Origin: Artocarpus heterophyllus
Lineage: Eukaryota > Streptophyta > Magnoliopsida > Rosales > Moraceae
DNA length: 64,000 nt
Direction: 5' to 3'
Assembly (NCBI GenBank): GCA_025403435.1
Contig: CM046341.1
Coordinates: 4,272,531 to 4,336,530, forward strand
Every line of letters begins with the position of its first letter. Position 1 is the first letter of the stretch. The position numbers were made by a program, and so were the translations under genes. Below are positions 11,737-23,173 of the stretch, piece by piece. The notes beneath the pieces were generated by a model. That model was not told where the DNA came from. It saw only the letters and a program-made list of their open reading frames with translations, and made no database searches.

Positions 11737-14700
11737 CATTAGGTAGCTGATAATAACGTTTCGTAAAAGGAACGAATAGTTGCCCATACAGCCTGTTTTT
11801 TGAAAATAAAAATACGCATAATTATTCTTTTTGAGTGTAAGCATTTTTTAGACTCTACATGTAAGTCTCATCCATACACTCTTTCTCTCTTGTAACATGA
11901 CACGTAAAAGTGAATTCTCGAGTGTTTTAATTGATCAATAAAAAATATCTTCGCACTCGCACCAAAGGTAAACTCATACCATATACACCATAATCAATTA
12001 CATAACATAATCATAAAAAAAATCAATTATGTAACATGCAAATATTAAAGTGTAACAATATATTTATACACGTTACTTAAGCAGTACTTTGAAGTATAAC
12101 GTAGTGTTCGTTTCACTAAATAATTATAATTTTTAAAATATGTAATAACAAAATTTTTCTTTTATCCTCAAATACGTTGTATCTTTTCAAAATTATTATT
12201 GTTTACAACAAATTTTGCAACAATTACACATCAATATACAATTTTTAAATGGGAATATTCTCTGTAAATATTCCCAATATTTAAAAAGGATTGGATTTGG
12301 CATCAGATTAAAAGAATTCCACTCAATAAAGTTGTATAATCAGTGGGCTCTTGGCCATTTGTTGGCAAGCACTAACACATAAAAAGATTAATTAGCAAGA
12401 AGGATTTGAATCTAGGCTCAAGATCTTCTTAATTATTATGTACTATTTTTCTATAGAGTTTGGAAAATTAAATAAACATGAAGTGATCTAGTTGTCTCTA
12501 TTTAAGTAGCATGGCTTTTGATATATGAATTATATGACTAAATCAATGCAGAGTATCATCAGCCACATGTTTGTTTATTAATTTTATTTTATAATAAAAC
12601 CTGTTTCTTTAATGGTGGAATTCATCTTCAATAATTTATCTGTTAAAAAAATAAAGCAAATTTTAAGATTAGGTGTCAAAAAATTCACACTATTACGGAT
12701 ATAATTACGCATCATCGAAATTTTTTTATAAAGTTTCATTAAGTTGTCATTTTTTCTGACATTCTAATGTTGTCTAATGGTTTAAAACTGTGTCCCACTA
12801 ATTATGTCTTTTTTTTATATATATATCTACCCAAAATATTCTCTTCAAAGTAAGGAACTAGAAAGAGAGTACCTTTATATAAGCTAGTGATCAAAACTAT
12901 TAATTATTAAGAACATGTAAGTGGGGCTATTTTATCATTTAGAGAAGCAATTGGAAAACAAGTTGGCCCATGCTAAGTTCTTTGAACGAGAAATCATCAT
13001 CAAAGAGCAAGGACTGGTCCAAAGTCCAAGTAAGATCCTATTTGATATTTACTATTTGTTAACCAAGTCTTAAGCAATACTTGTTGTATAATATCACTTT
13101 TTTTTCTTTCTTTCTTAACAATCAATTGTTCGATTTGGGGGATTTGAGAACATGGTCTTCAAAATTATTGCACCTAATAATAGCATTTTTTAAAATTGTT
13201 CAGTCCCTCTTGCTTGATTGGGACTTTTTGTGATAGCAACCCCAACTATGGTACATTTTAAAAACCGTAGGTCATATTTGTTTTTACCCTCAAAATTATT
13301 AAAAATATTTTTACATATTTTTTAAGATAAAAATTTTAAAAATACTCTTAAGATAATTTTTAAAAAAATTTTATTTTTTAAAATAAAAATATTTTTTACA
13401 TATTTTAAAAATAATACTAAACATCCCTTAAAGTTTAGTCAAAATCTTTTTTGTTATTACAGATTCAACATATGAAAGACAGACACGGGGTATTGTTCGG
13501 TTCCCACCAAAACTGACTTATTTGTAATTTTTTATGGGAACTTATTTGAATTCCTCGTAGCTTTTATTAGGAATTGATTTTATTTTATTTTTTATTTGTG
13601 TTTGACAAATGACAAAAGGCAAATGAATGACTTTTACACATAGGGGCTAGTCCACCCCTCTTGTTTCTTAAAGTAGCCTGTGGTGGAGACTTTGGACTTT
13701 AGAAACTAATGGTTTTTTTTTTTTTTGATATGAAAACTAATGCTCTCATATGATACTAAATAAAAGCAATTTGAAATTTAAGTGATTGTATGCTTAGAGA
13801 TGAGCTGAGTTAGCATGAGGTAGAGACCAGCAAACCGGTCAACAAAGAGTTAAGATTATAAAATAGGAGAATATAATTTTTATTTTTTTCATTGTTTTTT
13901 CTTGGGATAATAGCCAAAAGAAAAGGAAAAAGACATAAAAGCAAAGTAGCATATATAGTCCTTTTTTATATATAATTTCCAGGAAATCGGAGGCATCTAA
14001 AACTCTGCCTGGTAGTTATGAGAAAAAATGAAGAAAAAACAAAACCCAGCTTCGGCTGAAAATATCCCATACTAAACGATCAAAGCATTAGCTATTTGAT
14101 CTTTTCGACATATTAGATTTTGCACCAAAATTGGACAGAATTAATCTCCAATTTAATATCTCCTTCAAAGGTCACAAAATATCAATTATTAATAATGCCA
14201 TAATTATTTAAAAAAAAAACATAATGGCATAATTATATATCTGAACCGTCTACCATGTGGTAGTACAACCAACATACAATAATAGAAAAAAAAAAAAAAA
14301 AAACAAACTGGCTAAAAGAAGCAAGTATTTGGCCAACCAGAAAAGAATGATCCCGTCATAAATATTTTGTTCATCCTTAAAAACAGATTTGAACAGATAT
14401 TCAAAAGACAACCTGAAACAATTCTATAAAAAGAAAATTCAATAATTACTACCGGTAAAATACAGCTCTAATTCTTTATCCGATAGGGAAAAAAAATGCA
14501 GTTCTAATTCGGTTAGATAAACAAATCTCATCAAACTACAATTGTTGACAATACCAATAAGTTTACCTACCCTGAAATTTATCTATTATAAGTTAAATTA
14601 CATCTTTTTGACAAATAAAGTCATTTTTTAAAAGAAAAATAAAATTTATGATTGAAGAAACATTTTGATGTTATCGATGGACGCTATTATTTTTCATCTT

Positions 14701-15304
14701 TGGATTAATTTAATACTCTCAATTATAATTAAATTAATTTTACACCACATATTGACTGTGAAAAAAATTAATTAAAACAAAATTATTGATAGAGACAAAA
14801 TACTTGTTCTATTACAAGAGTGACAATTTTTTTTTTTTGGGCTTTTCTTTTCTATACCGTGTATCCGACATGCCCAGATTTTTCCTCCTTCCTTCCTTTA
14901 TTTCCAACTAATGGACTCTGGCGTACCGGATGTAGTGAGGTGGTCCCCACACCTCATAACAAAACGACAACTAACGACCAACTCCCCTAACGCCGTCGGA
15001 ACTCGAAACGGCCAGCCGTGCCCTTTAAGCTCTTCCCCCCACCACAACGTCGTTAAAACGGAGGTGACAACGCTTCACTTGGGCCCCACCACCAAAGACC
15101 GACCAAGTCATACGGGACATACCTGTCACTTTCAACACTTCGAATCAAACAAGGCGGCCCTATCATTCGTTCCACGCGCTCTATTTCTTGCCACGCGTCA
15201 AGGAAGGTCGGTGCGAAACCAAAATCTCACGTTATTCTCGGTCATCTCAATCACCCCTTTCCTCTCTCCTTCCTCCTTCTCTTTCTCTCTAACCAGTCTC
15301 TCTC

Positions 15305-15310
15305 TATATA
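15305..15310 (+). promoter_or_regulatory. Probable TATA box of the 15572 gene
   Basis: TATATA lies in a CT-rich stretch about 265 bases before the ATG. Downstream the leader holds AAACCCTAG at 15361, a telo-box-like word common in the leaders of plant growth and translation genes. Upstream, GGGCCCC near 15080 resembles a TCP-type site. All are pattern-based only. Confidence 0.5.
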
Positions 15311-15571
15311 TCGCCTATTCTCTTGGACGAAGAAAAAATGAGTCTGTAGAGCGGAAAAGAAAACCCTAGGGAAAATAAAAATCCACTTCCCTTTCCCTCC
15401 TTCCTATGAGGAAGAAGAGGTTTCATTAAAAAGAGAAAAAAATTATAAAAGAAAGGAGAAGAAAAAAGGATTTAAGGAGGATTATTTTCACGTTCAAATC
15501 TTTTGATTTTTGATTTTTCTTTTTGTAAATTTTTTGGGTTTTTTTTTTCTTCTTCTTTTTCACCGGAATCT

Positions 15572-16204
15572 ATGGCGACGGAGGTCTTGCGACCGCAGGA
15601 CTGTTTGATCGAACGAATTAGAGTTCTTCCGGCGACGTTTTCTCGTCGGAGGAGCTACTATGGAAACCCTAACCCGAGTTCTAACAGCTATAATTATAAT
15701 AGTTATTCCAATAGTTGCAGTAATGCTAACCTTAGATCTAGCCGGAGAACGGCCGTGAGGCAGGAGAGGCTGCCGGAGCAGAGGAGGAACGGCTCGGTCT
15801 CGAAGAGATCGAGCTCCGATGACTTGAAGGCGGTGAAGACAATGGAGAAGGTGACGATCTTGAGGCGCGGACAGTCGCTGGACTCGGTGATCAAGAACTC
15901 CGTTTCAGGCGAGGCGCTGAAGAAGGAAGGCGGTGGTCTCGTCGTGTGTGGGACCCAGAGGCTGGGTCCGGCGCCTGAGATGGTGCCGAAGAGGTTGGGG
16001 ATCGTGGATCTGAGGGTCCCGCAGGTCGGAAACTCCGACGTTTACGCCGGATCGGCATTCGCGGTCTCACCGGCGCCGAGCTCGCTTCCTCTGCCGTCGT
16101 TCTCGAAGAAGAAACAGGGATCTTCTCTCTCCTCCTCCGCCGCTGCTGTCGTCGTCGATGACTCGGCCACCAGAGATCTGAGGCGTTTGCTTCGGATCGA
16201 TTGA
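15572..16204 (+). CDS. Plant-specific small basic protein, unknown function
   Basis: A single-exon frame of 210 residues starts MATEVLRPQDCLIERIRV and ends ATRDLRRLLRID. I recognise this N-/C-terminal pairing as typical of a plant-only family without assigned function; no catalytic motif is visible. The middle is low complexity: an Asn/Ser/Tyr run (about residues 32-52), an Arg-rich part with KRSSS, then KTMEKVTILRRGQSLDS (about 90-106), and Pro/Ser-rich and Ala/Val runs near the C-terminus. There is no signal peptide or membrane segment. The frame is open upstream to 15503, but the ATG at 15572 is preferred because the upstream extension is a Phe/Ser-rich leader translation and MATEVLRPQ is the family start. 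A TATA box and telo-box-like leader support expression. GC content is clearly higher than the flanks, as expected for real coding sequence. Confidence 0.85.
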   Translation: MATEVLRPQDCLIERIRVLPATFSRRRSYYGNPNPSSNSYNYNSYSNSCSNANLRSSRRTAVRQERLPEQRRNGSVSKRSSSDDLKAVKTMEKVTILRRGQSLDSVIKNSVSGEALKKEGGGLVVCGTQRLGPAPEMVPKRLGIVDLRVPQVGNSDVYAGSAFAVSPAPSSLPLPSFSKKKQGSSLSSSAAAVVVDDSATRDLRRLLRID

Positions 16205-19200
16205 AGGAAAAAAAAAAGAAATTAAAATCAAAATCAACAAGGTGAAGAATGAATAGTCGGATTTGAAGATCCGAAAATCTCACACTCTCTCTCTCTCCTC
16301 TCTTTTTCTCTCCCTCTGGTTTCTCTCTGTTTTCTCTCGGTTTTTGGGTCTAATTCTTCCGTTATTTTTTTCCAACGCGGAGATGGATCCGAAAACCAGG
16401 AAATTACAGAGGCGAATTTAGAAGCTATCAATATCCATGGTCTTCTCTTCTTCTGGGGTTGTTTATGGGTTAAGGGGTCAATATTAAGTTAGCGAAAATT
16501 TGGTGGGTTGATATGTAATATTGGGGAAAATAGTCTTCGTTGAAAAAAATGGATTTATCTGGGCTGTGCATGTTGTTTTTCTGCTCTGTTTGTGGGATTT
16601 GTAAAAAAGTGGATGATATGTAAAGGAAGATGAAATTAGGGGTCGGAAAAAAAAAAGAAAAAGAAAAATTATGGGCAGAATTCGATAATTCGCATCTTAA
16701 TTGCTTGTCTTTCGTTTGTGTTTTGGATAACTTTTTTGTATCTCCTAACTTTTCTGCATCTCTCTCTCTGTATTATGTAAATATTATTTGGTAGCTTTGT
16801 AAAAGAGGTTTGTTACTGATTAGTCCTCTTGTTAATAAATCATGTGGACATGGTTAATAAATCATGTAGTTTTCTTAAGAATTTTGATTCTACTCAAACT
16901 GGGCATGAATTGATTTGAACAAGTGAGTCATGATAAAATTAGCGCCAGATAATAGTTTTTTTTTTTTTTTTTTTGGCGTGAGATGAGTTAAAATGTGGCA
17001 TATGATTATTGGGTTTGTGTCAGTTAACTGGTTGTTTCGGGTTTTTAGAAATCGAGATTTTTCACGATGATGATGACGACCAAGTTTTTCTCAGATTCAT
17101 TATATTGGCTTTTGTTGCATTCAAATCCTAAAGATCTAATCATGTCGCATCAGTTGGATCACAAAAATTATTTTAAAATTTAAAATAATTTTTAATTAAG
17201 CTTTAAAAGTTATTTTAAAATTTATAATAATGTTTAATTAATTTTTATATACTCTTTATTAAATTCTATACGGTAATATGAACTGATTAGATGGATATTA
17301 TTTAAGATACTGACAATTAAAAGGGCGATTTAAGTCTGGGTTTGTTTGTTCTCCTCTTTTATGTGGCATGGTGTGGTTGAAAGCGTGACTGGGTTGCCGC
17401 TGTAATGGCTGGGGATGGGGATTTGCTCCAATCCACAAGATTGTTTCGGCTATGGTGACGGCTCGAGGTCCTGGCTCTATTAATGCAACTTTTGATATCC
17501 CGCCACCAAGAACAGTAATAAATCATTAATGGCCCGTTTGGGTCCTTAAAAAACATAGTAGTCAGTTTGGAAACATTTATTTGGAATAAAAAATTTGCAT
17601 TAAAAATTTCTGTGGTAATATAAATTTTAATTGAGAAAATATAGTAACAAAATTGGTTTACAAGTTTTAGGAGAGAAAATGTGTTAAAAAAATTGTTTAT
17701 GTTCTCAATTTCAAGTGAACTGAAATGTTGACAATATAATAATAATGGAATTTTTACAATAGAAAAGGTTATTTTATACTTCGGTTGGAGCGTAGGTGTT
17801 TTAATTATTGGATTTATTTTTTAACGATTTGATTTCGTAATTAAAAGATATTATGTATTATATCTTGTAAATTTTTAACATGGAAGATCACAAATCAAAA
17901 TGTTAAAAATATTAATTCAACAGCTTAAACAATCTTTCCTTTGATGGTGTAAAATTATCTTCCCAATTACAAAGATTTTCAATAAATAAATACATAAAGA
18001 AGTGAAGAAGCAATTAGTAAGAAAAAAGTGGAGAGCAATTAACTTTTGATTTTGTAACTTGTTTATTTACCACCGTAAGCTGTAAAATGCTTCAGTTCCT
18101 GGGCTATGTAAAATTAGAAAAATTTCGTCTCATTATTAATAATTGTCTTTTAACAGTCACATATGTTTTGAATTTTTGTTTTTGGAAAACATATTTATTT
18201 TTACAGGTTTCGGTGTCAGATAGAACATCCACATTAGCACTTATATTTGGATATGGTAATATTGTTTCCACCAAAAACTCAAGATACCCAACAAATAATG
18301 AACTGCTTTTCTATTTATGCTAGTGCGTGAATATTTCTTCCTCCGGACAAAAGAAAAAAAATATTTCCGCTTATAACTTGTGGAATTTTTTAGAGCGTTT
18401 CTTAAAACCCTGTGTAGAATGACTTAAAAGAGTTTTTTTTTTTTTTTTTTAGTTATTTACTTTAAAATTGTTTTTTGACATGTTTGATCGGACTCTAAAA
18501 AGCATTTTTGACTTTTATAAGCACTTTTAGAATAAACCAACTATTTGGGGCTTACGAAGAAAGTACCTATAAAAAGCTTTTTTATTTATATTTTTACTCT
18601 TATATATAAGAATAATAAATTAAAAATTTTATCTATATATTTGAATTACACTCTTTTTTATACTAGTAAGAGCTTTTGACTTATTTAATTAAATAGGTTC
18701 AAAAATTTTTTAGAAATCAAAAAGCATTTTCTATGGACTATCCAAAAAAAGCCATAATTTATTCTTATTACTTAAACTTAAAAACACAAGCTATCTTAAA
18801 CTGGCTTTAAGTGTAGTTTGAATCAATTTTAATTAAAAGTACAAAATATAAAATCTTTACAGTGTAGATTATTATTTTTTTACCATTATAACATTCAAGA
18901 ATTTTATATTATAGTAAAAAAAAAGAAGAGAAATTACAAGAAAGGAAAAAAAATAAAAGAAAATGAAATTACTAATCGGCTTGAAGTCCAAAGTGACGGT
19001 TTAACTTGTTTTGGACCAGTATAGAAAGTCGAAATTGATGACTTCACATCCCTGTTTGTAAAGTAAATTAAAAATGAATCTTGCGAATTAGAGGACCAAC
19101 AGTTCGTCACCTACCTAAAGAATGTGTCACCTAAATTTCTTTGTAGATGAGGTCAAACATTTTGTTTTTTGTTGGCACTAACAATCTTTTTTTAATTTTA

Positions 19201-19965
19201 TTTTTCATTTCAACAAATAATTTTTTTTAAATTTTTTTATATAATCTTTCTCCACCAGAACGTTTATCTAGTATGGTTTTAGGTATAATCTAACGGTAAA
19301 ATCACATTTTGCTTTACTATCAGGTAAAGAATTCGAATTCTCCTACCCATAAGTTAATAAGAAAACTCTTATCTGGCCATGACTCAACAGACAAGGCTGT
19401 GAATGTTAGGAAGAGCAATCCTATGAGGTTATAATCTCATTACTCACAGGACTGCGGGTGCCGAAATTAGCAGACTTCAGCTTTATTTCCATGAAATATA
19501 ACTTCTCATTCTCTTTTTGTTCTTTTGGGAATCTTAATAACCGTATGCAGTAATTAATATGGTATTTGGCAAATTATTGATTTTGATTACTAATTTTAAT
19601 GAATGTTTGTATACGAGTTATTTTCATAAACATCCAGTAGAATAATTATTCATCTTACTTCATTGCCCTCAATCCCAACACCAGCCACTTCTATATTCGA
19701 CATGTTGGTGTAGCCTGAAGTTCCTTGTTCCAAGGCAACATGTTAGGTGTGATCCTTCCATTCAAATCGAGTCCGGTCCTCGAGGCCGTATCCCTTGTCT
19801 TTCACACAGAATTTAGGCAAGAGCCAGTGAAATCCGGCATGAATAGGGGGATTGTCTCCAATAAAGCTTCAAATTTGGAATCTTTGGACAAAGTCTCCTA
19901 CCTAGACATTTCGCTCAGGCATCACGATGCCCTCTTCTGTAGTCATCAAGACCAAACCCCTAGAG
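16205..19965. other. 3' flank and intergenic DNA
   Basis: The first few hundred bases (CT-rich, 16260-16350) are probably 3' UTR of the upstream gene. The rest is AT-rich without a supported gene. A GC-normal island at 17340-17560 has no recognisable protein. 18440-18900 contains degraded MITE-like sequence (repeated AAAAAGC and TTTTTGAC words). 19690-19970 is GC-richer and forms the left flank of the solo LTR at 19971; an 83-codon frame there (19725-19976) ends exactly at the LTR junction but resembles nothing I know. Confidence 0.55.
19270..19390 (+). mobile_element. Possible tRNA-derived SINE fragment
   Basis: TTAGGTATAATCTAACGGTA resembles a pol III A box, and about 35 bases on GGTAAAGAATTCGAATTCTC resembles a B box. 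That arrangement is typical of the head of plant SINEs. No tail or target duplication is clear, so this is tentative. Confidence 0.35.
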
Positions 19966-20215
19966 ACAACTGTTAGATATATATGCCCTAAGGAGTAAAA
20001 ATGTAATATGTTTTTGGAGACATTTGTATCAATAAAGAATTTATTGATTGTTTATATACCAAATCTTGTCCTCTTTACATTCATATTTGTTGAATGTATG
20101 TTAAACAAACAAAAGTCTGAGACTGTTGGTCTAAACCTTTAAGAATCAGACATATGATAGACAGATTATGCGGAAGACATGATTCTAAAGGTGATGGTCT
20201 AAATCATAAGATCCG

Positions 20216-23022
20216 TGTAACACCCGTATTTTTAACGGGCATGATTTTGTAAAATTTAATGAATAAAATGTGACTATTTAAAATTACTAAGTTGTTTACG
20301 ATCATTAAAAAAAAAAATACCACTTTAGTATTTTCTTACCAAGTCTTCCTAAGAAACATTCAAAATTTACCAACACTTCTACCAATCTTGTCTCCCTAAA
20401 TTATTGCCCAATTATATAGCCTTCTTCTTATTTTGCTAAAGGTATCCGAAGGGGACATTGAATTATTTTCCCTCAATTCATAAAAGACATGGAGATATTT
20501 TCTCAACCACCTCTTTAATTATTTCCTTATCTTCTTCTATAATTCACTCCAATTGTCCCCTCAATTATGTTAGCATGATTTGCTAAAAATCTTCATGGGA
20601 GACAAGATGATATTTTCCTTTAAGACTCTTTTGTTTCTTCTTACAACTTTCCCCCGTAAACATCCCATTCCTCTTAAGCATTTTGATATCTTTTTATTTA
20701 ACTATCACCACCTTCTTCTCTAGTTCTCATTCTCTCCCTTTCTCACTTCAAATTTCTAACTAAAGACATAGAGCACAAAGCTCTCTTTGTGGCCAAGACA
20801 ATTATAATTCCCAACCATGATCGAGGCGGTTTTAGAGTTAATTCAAGCTTGATTGTTAACCCGAACTTTGGTGCTTTTCAAAGAAGTTTTGAGGTAGGTT
20901 TTCTTTAATCTAAACTTAGTTTTTAGTATGTATTTTCTCCATGTTTAATGCATAATTTTTGTGTTCAAAATTCATGCAAATTTCTAGTTAAGTTAACATG
21001 CATCCTTAAACATTTATGAACAAAAAACTTGAGTCTTGAGTTACAACTCACAACCAACTTTTATTTTGGTTTGATGACAATGTTAGAAACATGTTAGGAA
21101 TGTTTAAAACCGGTTTCCATAACTTTAAGATTGATGTTCTAATGTTTTGAGCTTAAAGAGCAAATTTAAGCATGTTTTCATCATTATTTACAAGAAAGGC
21201 TAGAGATATAATTTGATAATGATTTTGGTATAAAACTCATGAGAATATGTTTATTCTGATTATATAATGCATGTTGCATATTTTGGAATGGTTTTGAGAT
21301 TTTAAACAAGGATAATATGCTTTAAGTTAAAGAAAAATTTGACATCCCATAAACTTTATAATACCTCTATGGGCAGTGGCTATTTCTTAAAATTCTGGAG
21401 TTAAATGAAAATGAATTTTGTAAATTGGTTTGCATATTTAAAAAGTAGACATCCTAAGCTTTCCAATGAGCTATCATGACCCTAAATCGGAGTTGTATTT
21501 TAATTTCTATGAATTTTTCAATTTTCGGATTAGAAACTAGTAAACCTGCCAGTGGTAATAAACCACCCGTCTATCTTAAGTAAACCACCTGTTAACCCGT
21601 GTGTTAATTGTAGATAGTGAACCCGCCTTTTTACAAAAGTATACCACCAAGTTGCCATGGTATACTAGCTGTTAACTTGAACCAAAAACCCAATTTTGCT
21701 CACCTTCTAGTCTCTTAATGTCTTACAACCTTTCCAATACTACCCTAAATGATTTATGAATTCTTATTAGAGACTAAAACATAAAAATTGCTTGTATGTA
21801 TTTTATATTGCGTTTAAGATAAAAATTGTTTACTTGGTATTTAAAGAACAATTGCATAAAAATACTTTAATGGCACTAGTAGACGGGTTTACACATAATT
21901 CACTTATGAATGTGATTATACGTTGTGCTTTAGTTTTAATTGTCCTTATGCATGCCTTAGGGTCAAGGATGTGTGGAGCTAACGTTGATTAATTCCGAGA
22001 ATAAAAGTTTGTTGTTAAGCTTTGAAGGTAGGGATTCTATTACTCATCTTTTGTGAGGTTTTGGTAAATTAAATTTGATTGTTTTATATTGTAAAATATG
22101 TATATTGTATAGCGATAAATATAATGATTTGACATATGTTATAAATTGAGAAGCATGGTTAGGAAATTGACTCTATAAATATAAATTGAATACAAAGGAA
22201 TAGTGAGATGTAAAAAGGGCGACGGTTACGTCCTTGGGCACGAATACCCTAAAAGGAAAAATAGGGGGAAGGTGATGACGCTTCCTTGGGTTGAAAGTCC
22301 CAGAACACACTATACAGGAATCGATTTGGTGAGGACTCGGGGCTTGATGTCCCCTCACCGGAACACCCTTGAAATGTTTATAGGGTGATCAAGTACGCCC
22401 ATTTGGGTTTCGATGAGTTGAGTGATACTCAATTTAACATGGATACCTAGGAACAATGATGATTGGTAATATTTGTATAAATGTGTAATTATGACACTTG
22501 GTAATGATTAACTACGGTATCCATAAGATGTGATCATAATAAACCTCATAATCTGGAATATGATGTAACCTACTAACCATGCAGTTTTTAATGTGGTAAT
22601 GGATAAACCATAAGGTGAGTCATGATTTCCCTACTGGGCATGTCGATGCTCATCCCTATCATATCTTCATATCTCAGGTGGAACTCAGTGCAACATATTT
22701 GAAGAGGAATAAGCGAAAACAATCTTGCTGTTTTCGTGTTAGAAGACCCTGTTTAATTACAACTTATCTACAACATGTAAGAGTTGTATTATTTTTTTTA
22801 TGGCTGTGTTAGGTTATTTGGGAATTGTACTATGGTGATGATGACTGTAATTATATATATTTGGTGCTACACTAAAAACTGTGGTTTGTATTTAAAACGT
22901 TTATTTTTATTTTTCTTGTTGTTTAAAGACCCATGGGCATTGTTTAATTGATTTAAATAATATAAAATTTAAAATTATTTTTATTTATTTAAAACTGTTA
23001 ACCCCCACATAGGGGTGTTACA
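20216..23022 (+). repeat. 5' LTR of element B (2807 bp)
   Basis: It begins TGTAACACCCGTATTTTTAA and ends ATAGGGGTGTTACA. A CT-rich leader (20640-20760) is followed by GAGGTAGG near 20891, a possible splice donor at a comparable place to that in LTR A. A series of words such as GTAAACCACC and the inverted pair GTATACCA...TGGTATAC lies at 21540-21690. Confidence 0.97.
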
Positions 23023-23029
23023 GAATTTT

Positions 23030-23042
23030 TGGTATCAGAGCC
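23030..23042 (+). other. Primer-binding site of element B
   Basis: TGGTATCAGAGCC lies seven bases after the 5' LTR and is complementary to initiator methionine tRNA. Confidence 0.9.
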
Positions 23043-23173
23043 TAGGTTCGATTAACCTAGGGGGTATAGCACCACCTTAAAAATTAATCTTTGGGAATGG
23101 TTTTAAAGTTAGGTGTTAATGTCATCATCATTTGGTACTGATCCTAGTTAAATTTTCGCAGCCAGTAGAAACT

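Larger units (their letters stand above)
10171..15304. other. Intergenic region with scattered MITE remnants
   Basis: No gene is supported over about 5 kb. Visible content: AT-rich repeats with CTATATTATAA/ATGTTACAGT words (11270-11640), a 37-bp tandem duplication (11387-11460), CA and TA microsatellites (11685-11736), an AT-rich palindromic patch near 13290-13440, and many homopolymer runs. A 72-codon minus-strand frame at 10586-10804 has no family resemblance I recognise. From about 14900 the sequence becomes GC-richer (GGGCCCCACC near 15080), consistent with the promoter of the gene at 15572. Confidence 0.6.

Noticed and set aside
12390..12425. Possible B box of a SINE (GGATTTGAATCTAGGCTC)
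   Set aside because: No A box lies at the right distance and no tail or duplication is seen.
14911..15369. 152-codon open frame upstream of the 15572 gene
   Set aside because: It spans the TATA box and CT-rich leader, has low-complexity Ser/Leu runs at its end and no recognisable domain; it is better read as promoter and leader.
21792..22812. Small frames duplicated in both LTRs of element B
   Set aside because: They are identical in both LTR copies simply because the LTRs are; they have no domain and lie in untranslated LTR sequence.
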